Part shown: one piece after another, positions 61,115 to 64,000 of the stretch
How positions within the stretch are numbered: position 1 is the first letter of the stretch
How the letters are laid out: the number at the start of each line of letters is the position of its first letter
Assembly: GCF_003012775.1 (NCBI RefSeq)
Contig: NZ_PXYG01000006.1
Span: forward strand, 62,001 to 126,000
Source: Zobellella endophytica
Lineage (GTDB): Bacteria; Pseudomonadota; Gammaproteobacteria; Enterobacterales; Aeromonadaceae
Length of the DNA stretch: 64,000 nucleotides
Reading direction: 5' to 3'
Translations under genes and position numbers: made by a program
The notes under the pieces: generated by a model
Told to the model about the DNA's origin: nothing
What the model saw: the letters and a program-made list of their open reading frames with translations, nothing else
Databases searched by the model: none

Positions 61115-61693
61115 ATGATTACGATTTCCGAGACAGCCCAGGGCCATTTCCGCAAGCTTTTATCGCAGCAGCCGGAAGGCACCAATATCCGGGTGTTTGT
61201 GGTCAACCCGGGCACGCCCAATGCCGAATGCGGTGTCTCCTACTGCCCCCCGGATGCGGTGGATCATGACGATCTGCACCTGCCGTTCGAGGGCTTCGAG
61301 GCGGTCGTCGATCAGCAGAGCGTGCCTTTCCTGGAGGCGGCCGAAATCGACTTTGTCAGCGACCAGATGGGCTCCCAGCTGACCCTGAAGGCGCCCAACG
61401 CCAAGATGGCCAAGGTGCCGGAAGACGCTCCCCTGGCCGATCGGGTCGAGTACGTGCTGCAATCCCAGATCAACCCCGGCCTGGCCAGCCATGGCGGCAA
61501 GGTGGTGCTGACCGAAATCACCCCGAATGGCCTGGCCATACTGCAGTTCGGCGGCGGCTGCAACGGTTGCTCCATGGTCGACGTCACCCTGAAGGAAGGT
61601 ATCGAGAAGCAGCTGCTCGAGCTGTTCCCGGGCGAACTGACCGGGGTGCGCGATGCCACCGAACACGAGCGCGGCGAGCATTCCTACTACTGA
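61115..61693 (+). CDS. nfuA: Fe-S biogenesis protein NfuA
   Basis: A 192-residue protein (E. coli NfuA is 191). ATG 61115 follows CGAGGATAGCG. The N-terminal domain is a degenerate A-type scaffold ([20 protein letters not shown]), and the C-terminal Nfu domain holds the cluster-binding Cys pair in [20 protein letters not shown]. It delivers 4Fe-4S clusters under oxidative stress or iron limitation. The end [11 protein letters not shown] is characteristic. A rho-independent terminator follows. Confidence 0.95.
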   Translation: MITISETAQGHFRKLLSQQPEGTNIRVFVVNPGTPNAECGVSYCPPDAVDHDDLHLPFEGFEAVVDQQSVPFLEAAEIDFVSDQMGSQLTLKAPNAKMAKVPEDAPLADRVEYVLQSQINPGLASHGGKVVLTEITPNGLAILQFGGGCNGCSMVDVTLKEGIEKQLLELFPGELTGVRDATEHERGEHSYY

Positions 61694-61714
61694 GCCACCG
61701 GCCGCAATCAATAC

Positions 61715-61742
61715 AAAGGGGAGCCTCGATGGCTCCCCTTTT
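61715..61742 (+). terminator. nfuA terminator
   Basis: Stem AAAGGGGAGCC (61715-61725), loop TCGAT, GGCTCCCCTTT, followed by TTGTTTG. Confidence 0.9.
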
Positions 61743-61777
61743 GTTTGTCGATAAGGCCTGATGATCTCGGAAAGACC

Positions 61778-61829
61778 GGCCAAAGGGCCAACTCCGCCGA
61801 CCCGCCGCAAGTACATCCATGTAGGCTCG
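61778..61829 (+). repeat. dispersed repeat, copy 3 (half unit)
   Basis: GGCCAAAGGGCCAACTCCGC, then CGACCCGCCGCAAGTACATC and CATGTAGGCTCG. It matches the units at 59392 and 17691 but has no opposing arm. It lies in the 281-bp gap between nfuA and gpsA; the remainder of the gap shows no gene. Confidence 0.65.
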
Positions 61830-61974
61830 CGTTGTCCGCCTGTTTTAGCATCGACGTGACCGGTTGGAATCAGTTTGGAGGTTTGTCACCGAACCGAAAA
61901 AGGCAGAACTGGCCTTAATTTTCCCCCAATGCCCTCTTCCAGCATCAAGCTTCAAGCTTCCGGCCCAAGCGGCG

Positions 61975-62979
61975 TCACTCCGCCTTGCGATCCCGGCTCA
62001 GCAGGGCCAGGGCTGCCTCCTTGGCGTTCTTCCCCTCATAGAGCACCTGGTAGACCTGCTCGCAGATGGGCATTTCCACCCGATGGCGGCCAGCCAGTTG
62101 ATGCACCTCGGCGGCGTTGCGGTAACCCTCCACCACCTGGCCGATTTCGGCCATGGCGGTGTCCACGCTCTTGCCCTGGCCCAGGGCCAGGCCGAAACGG
62201 CGGTTGCGCGACTGGTTGTCGGTGCAGGTCAGCACCAGATCCCCCAGCCCCGCCATGCCCATAAAGGTCTCCTGCTCGGCGCCCAGGGCCACCCCCAGAC
62301 GCTGCAGCTCCACCAGGCCGCGGGTGATCAGCGCGGTGCGGGCGTTGGCGCCAAAGCCCAGGCCGTCGGCCAGGCCGGCACCGATGGCGATCACGTTCTT
62401 CACCGCCCCGCCCAGTTGCAGCCCCACCATGTCGTCATTGAGATAGACCCGGAAGGAGCGGCCGCAGTGCAGCAGATCCGCCAGCTCCTTGGCGAATTTT
62501 GCATCGGTCGAGGCCAGGGAAATGGCGGTGGGCAGGCCCATCGCCAGCTCCTTGGCGAAGGTGGGGCCGGACAGCACCGCCAGCGGGATCCGTTCACCCA
62601 ATATTTCCCGCGCCACCTGCTGCAGCAGCTGGCCGGAGGCCGGATCCAGGCCCTTGGTGGCCCAGGCGAGGCGGCTGTCCTTGCGCAGAAACGGCTTGAG
62701 CTGTTTCAGCACATCGGCAAACACGTGACTCGGCACCACCAGCAGCAGGTCGCGGCTGGCCTTGACCACCCGCTCCAGGCTGGCCTCGGGGATCAGGCTG
62801 TCGGGAAAGACCGCGTCGGGCAGAAAGACCTTGTTGCAACGCTCGGCGGCCAGGGTCGCCACCTGTTCGGGCCTGTGGCTCCACAACAGGGTGCGATGGC
62901 CATTGCGCGCCAGGGCGATGGCCAGGGCCGTACCATAGGAGCCGGCACCCAGAACCGAGATGGCGGCATCCTGGGTCAT
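61975..62979 (-). CDS. gpsA: glycerol-3-phosphate dehydrogenase [NAD(P)+]
   Basis: A 334-residue enzyme that makes sn-glycerol 3-phosphate from dihydroxyacetone phosphate for phospholipids. ATG 62979 gives [20 protein letters not shown], the Rossmann loop GAGSYG. Further motifs are [40 protein letters not shown], the catalytic Lys in [20 protein letters not shown] and the substrate Arg in [13 protein letters not shown]. It overlaps the secB stop by one base. The longer frame to 63210 is out of frame within secB. Confidence 0.95.
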   Translation of the reverse strand: MTQDAAISVLGAGSYGTALAIALARNGHRTLLWSHRPEQVATLAAERCNKVFLPDAVFPDSLIPEASLERVVKASRDLLLVVPSHVFADVLKQLKPFLRKDSRLAWATKGLDPASGQLLQQVAREILGERIPLAVLSGPTFAKELAMGLPTAISLASTDAKFAKELADLLHCGRSFRVYLNDDMVGLQLGGAVKNVIAIGAGLADGLGFGANARTALITRGLVELQRLGVALGAEQETFMGMAGLGDLVLTCTDNQSRNRRFGLALGQGKSVDTAMAEIGQVVEGYRNAAEVHQLAGRHRVEMPICEQVYQVLYEGKNAKEAALALLSRDRKAE

Positions 62980-63458
62980 CAGGTATCCGCCTGCTGTTGC
63001 TGGGCGCGCTGCACATGAGCGGCAAACAGGGCGTCGAAGTTCACCGGCGCCAGGTTCAGCTGCGGGAAGGAGCCCTTGCTCACCAGGCTGGCCACGGTTT
63101 CCCGGGCATAGGGGAACAGGATGTTGGGACAGAAGGAGCCCAGGCAGTGGGCCAGTTGCGGCTCGGCCATGTTGCCGATGGTGAACACGCCGGCCTGCTG
63201 CACTTCGCACAGGAAGGCGACGTCGTCTTCGCCCAGCTTGCAGGTGACGGTGAGGGTCAGCACCACCTCGAACACGTTGTCACCCAGGCGGGCACTCTTG
63301 GTATCCAGGTCCAGCTTGACGTCCGGCTTCCACTCTTTCTGGAACACCAGCGGGGTACCGGGCGTTTCGAAGGAAATGTCTTTTACGTAAACGCGCTGGA
63401 TCTGGAATTCTACCTGTTGCTGCGCCTGCTCGTTGGCACCGTTTGCTACTTCAGCCAT
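62979..63458 (-). CDS. secB: protein-export chaperone SecB
   Basis: A 159-residue chaperone (E. coli 155). It has [20 protein letters not shown], then [20 protein letters not shown] and the C-terminal [20 protein letters not shown], all conserved. It forms tetramers that hold preproteins unfolded and hands them to SecA. In E. coli, grxC lies between yibN and secB; here secB follows the rhodanese gene directly (35-bp gap). AAGGATATCCTC precedes ATG 63458. Confidence 0.96.
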   Translation of the reverse strand: MAEVANGANEQAQQQVEFQIQRVYVKDISFETPGTPLVFQKEWKPDVKLDLDTKSARLGDNVFEVVLTLTVTCKLGEDDVAFLCEVQQAGVFTIGNMAEPQLAHCLGSFCPNILFPYARETVASLVSKGSFPQLNLAPVNFDALFAAHVQRAQQQQADT

Positions 63459-63493
63459 GAGGATATCCTTATAAAATGTACGGTTGAAAGAGA

Positions 63494-63922
63494 TTAACGT
63501 TTGGTCACCGGCAGGTTCTGGCTGCGCCAGTCTGCCATGCCGCCGCGCAGGGCATAAACCTGCTTGAAGCCTGCCTTGCTCAGCATCCGGCCGGCACCAC
63601 TGGTGCTCATGCCGGTTTCACATACCAGCACCAGGGGCTTTTCCTGGTATTTTTCGATCAGGTTCAGGTTGTTGGCCTTGAGCTGGGTGTTGGGCAGGTT
63701 AATGGCGCCGGCGATATGGCCCTTGCGGAACTCTTCTGCCGAGCGAATATCCACCACGGCGGCATCCTGCTTGTTGATCAGCAGCACCGCCTGCTGGGCG
63801 GCCACTACCTTCACCTTGGTCAGCTTGGACATGATGGTCATGTACACCACCGCCGAAGCCAGGCCCAGCCAGACCATGGTCAGCAAGGGATGATTGGCGG
63901 CAAAATCGAGGTACTCTTGCAT
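63494..63922 (-). CDS. yibN: membrane-anchored rhodanese-domain protein (YibN)
   Basis: A 142-residue protein with an N-terminal membrane segment ([19 protein letters not shown]), then a rhodanese domain: [20 protein letters not shown], then [20 protein letters not shown]. The active-site Cys (VCETGMS) is present, so it could carry persulfide sulphur; its physiological role is unknown. It is the first gene of yibN-secB-gpsA. GAAAGAAGTAAC precedes ATG 63922. Confidence 0.92.
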   Translation of the reverse strand: MQEYLDFAANHPLLTMVWLGLASAVVYMTIMSKLTKVKVVAAQQAVLLINKQDAAVVDIRSAEEFRKGHIAGAINLPNTQLKANNLNLIEKYQEKPLVLVCETGMSTSGAGRMLSKAGFKQVYALRGGMADWRSQNLPVTKR

Positions 63923-63960
63923 GATGTTACTTCTTTCGGATCAAAATGCGGAAAAGCCCG

Positions 63961-63966
63961 AGTATA
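63961..63966 (-). promoter_or_regulatory. -10 box of the yibN-secB-gpsA promoter
   Basis: TATACT on the minus strand lies 39 bases before ATG 63922. The -35 region (about 63982-63989, GTTATT-like) is weak. This is a probable promoter for the operon. Confidence 0.4.
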
Positions 63967-64000
63967 CATGGGGCATCGGTAAATAACAGCAGCCCGGCCC

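Overview
The window reads as a chromosomal segment of a GC-rich, aerobic gammaproteobacterium. The gene order bioH / comF(gntX)-nfuA and yibN-secB-gpsA, together with a full cyoABCDE bo3-oxidase operon and yeeN, is typical of gammaproteobacteria. The mix suggests the Aeromonadales/Oceanimonas-Zobellella neighbourhood, but that placement is inference. Two compartments differ sharply in base composition: positions 1 to about 7,945 are AT-richer accessory DNA, and the rest is GC-rich core chromosome with strong G/C third-position bias.

Region 1 (1-7945) is the end of an integron cassette array. Short genes all point to the + strand and are separated by attC sites. The contents are the tail of an unknown gene, a frameshifted KilA-N gene, an apparently gene-less cassette, a three-helix membrane protein, a HEPN-like protein, an OLD-like ATPase/TOPRIM protein (possible phage defence), an ABM-fold protein and a DUF2000-like protein. 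One attC is split by a minus-strand group II intron of the IIC-attC type, whose maturase gene carries a frameshift. No integrase gene is visible, and the orientation predicts it lies left of the window. The last attC lacks a recognisable right end.

Region 2 (8209-22239) is core: a UMF1-type MFS transporter, an adaptor/ATPase/permease ABC exporter, an ADP-ribosylglycohydrolase-like protein with a lost metal motif, an EEP-family hydrolase, a small conserved protein, a scrap of a thymidine-phosphorylase-like gene beside a beta-CASP RNA exonuclease, and the cyo operon. Region 3 (22582-34444) holds two secreted proteins sharing a paralogous domain, a tandem universal stress protein, an FMN reductase, a VOC protein, two LysE exporters with a LysR regulator, yjjG, then an amino-acid permease / nitrilase-fold amidohydrolase / LuxR set and ureidoglycine aminohydrolase (allE) with its own LysR. 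Region 4 (34479-41124) is a tripartite RND efflux system with a divergent TetR regulator and a clear operator-promoter.

Region 5 (41183-46688) is the most unusual locus. A receiver domain is fused in frame to a complete glutamate dehydrogenase, and 16 bp downstream lies a soluble GAF-PAS3-HisKA-HATPase-REC-REC-HPt hybrid kinase. Together they suggest a phosphorelay whose output is a metabolic enzyme rather than transcription.

Region 6 (46784-57326), all on the minus strand, looks like a hydantoin/allantoin-type nitrogen scavenging locus: a Cys/Cys racemase, two NCS1 permeases, an exported racemase homologue that has lost both catalytic cysteines, a GntR regulator, a polar amino-acid ABC transporter and an RpiR regulator. 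A shared 12-bp palindrome lies in front of the racemase and of the GntR gene. No hydantoinase or carbamoylase is present. Region 7 (57702-63922) is housekeeping: yeeN, a small hypothetical, a GFA protein, bioH, comF/gntX, nfuA, gpsA, secB and a rhodanese-domain protein. A dispersed palindromic repeat occurs three times in core intergenic gaps. No tRNA, rRNA or CRISPR array was seen.
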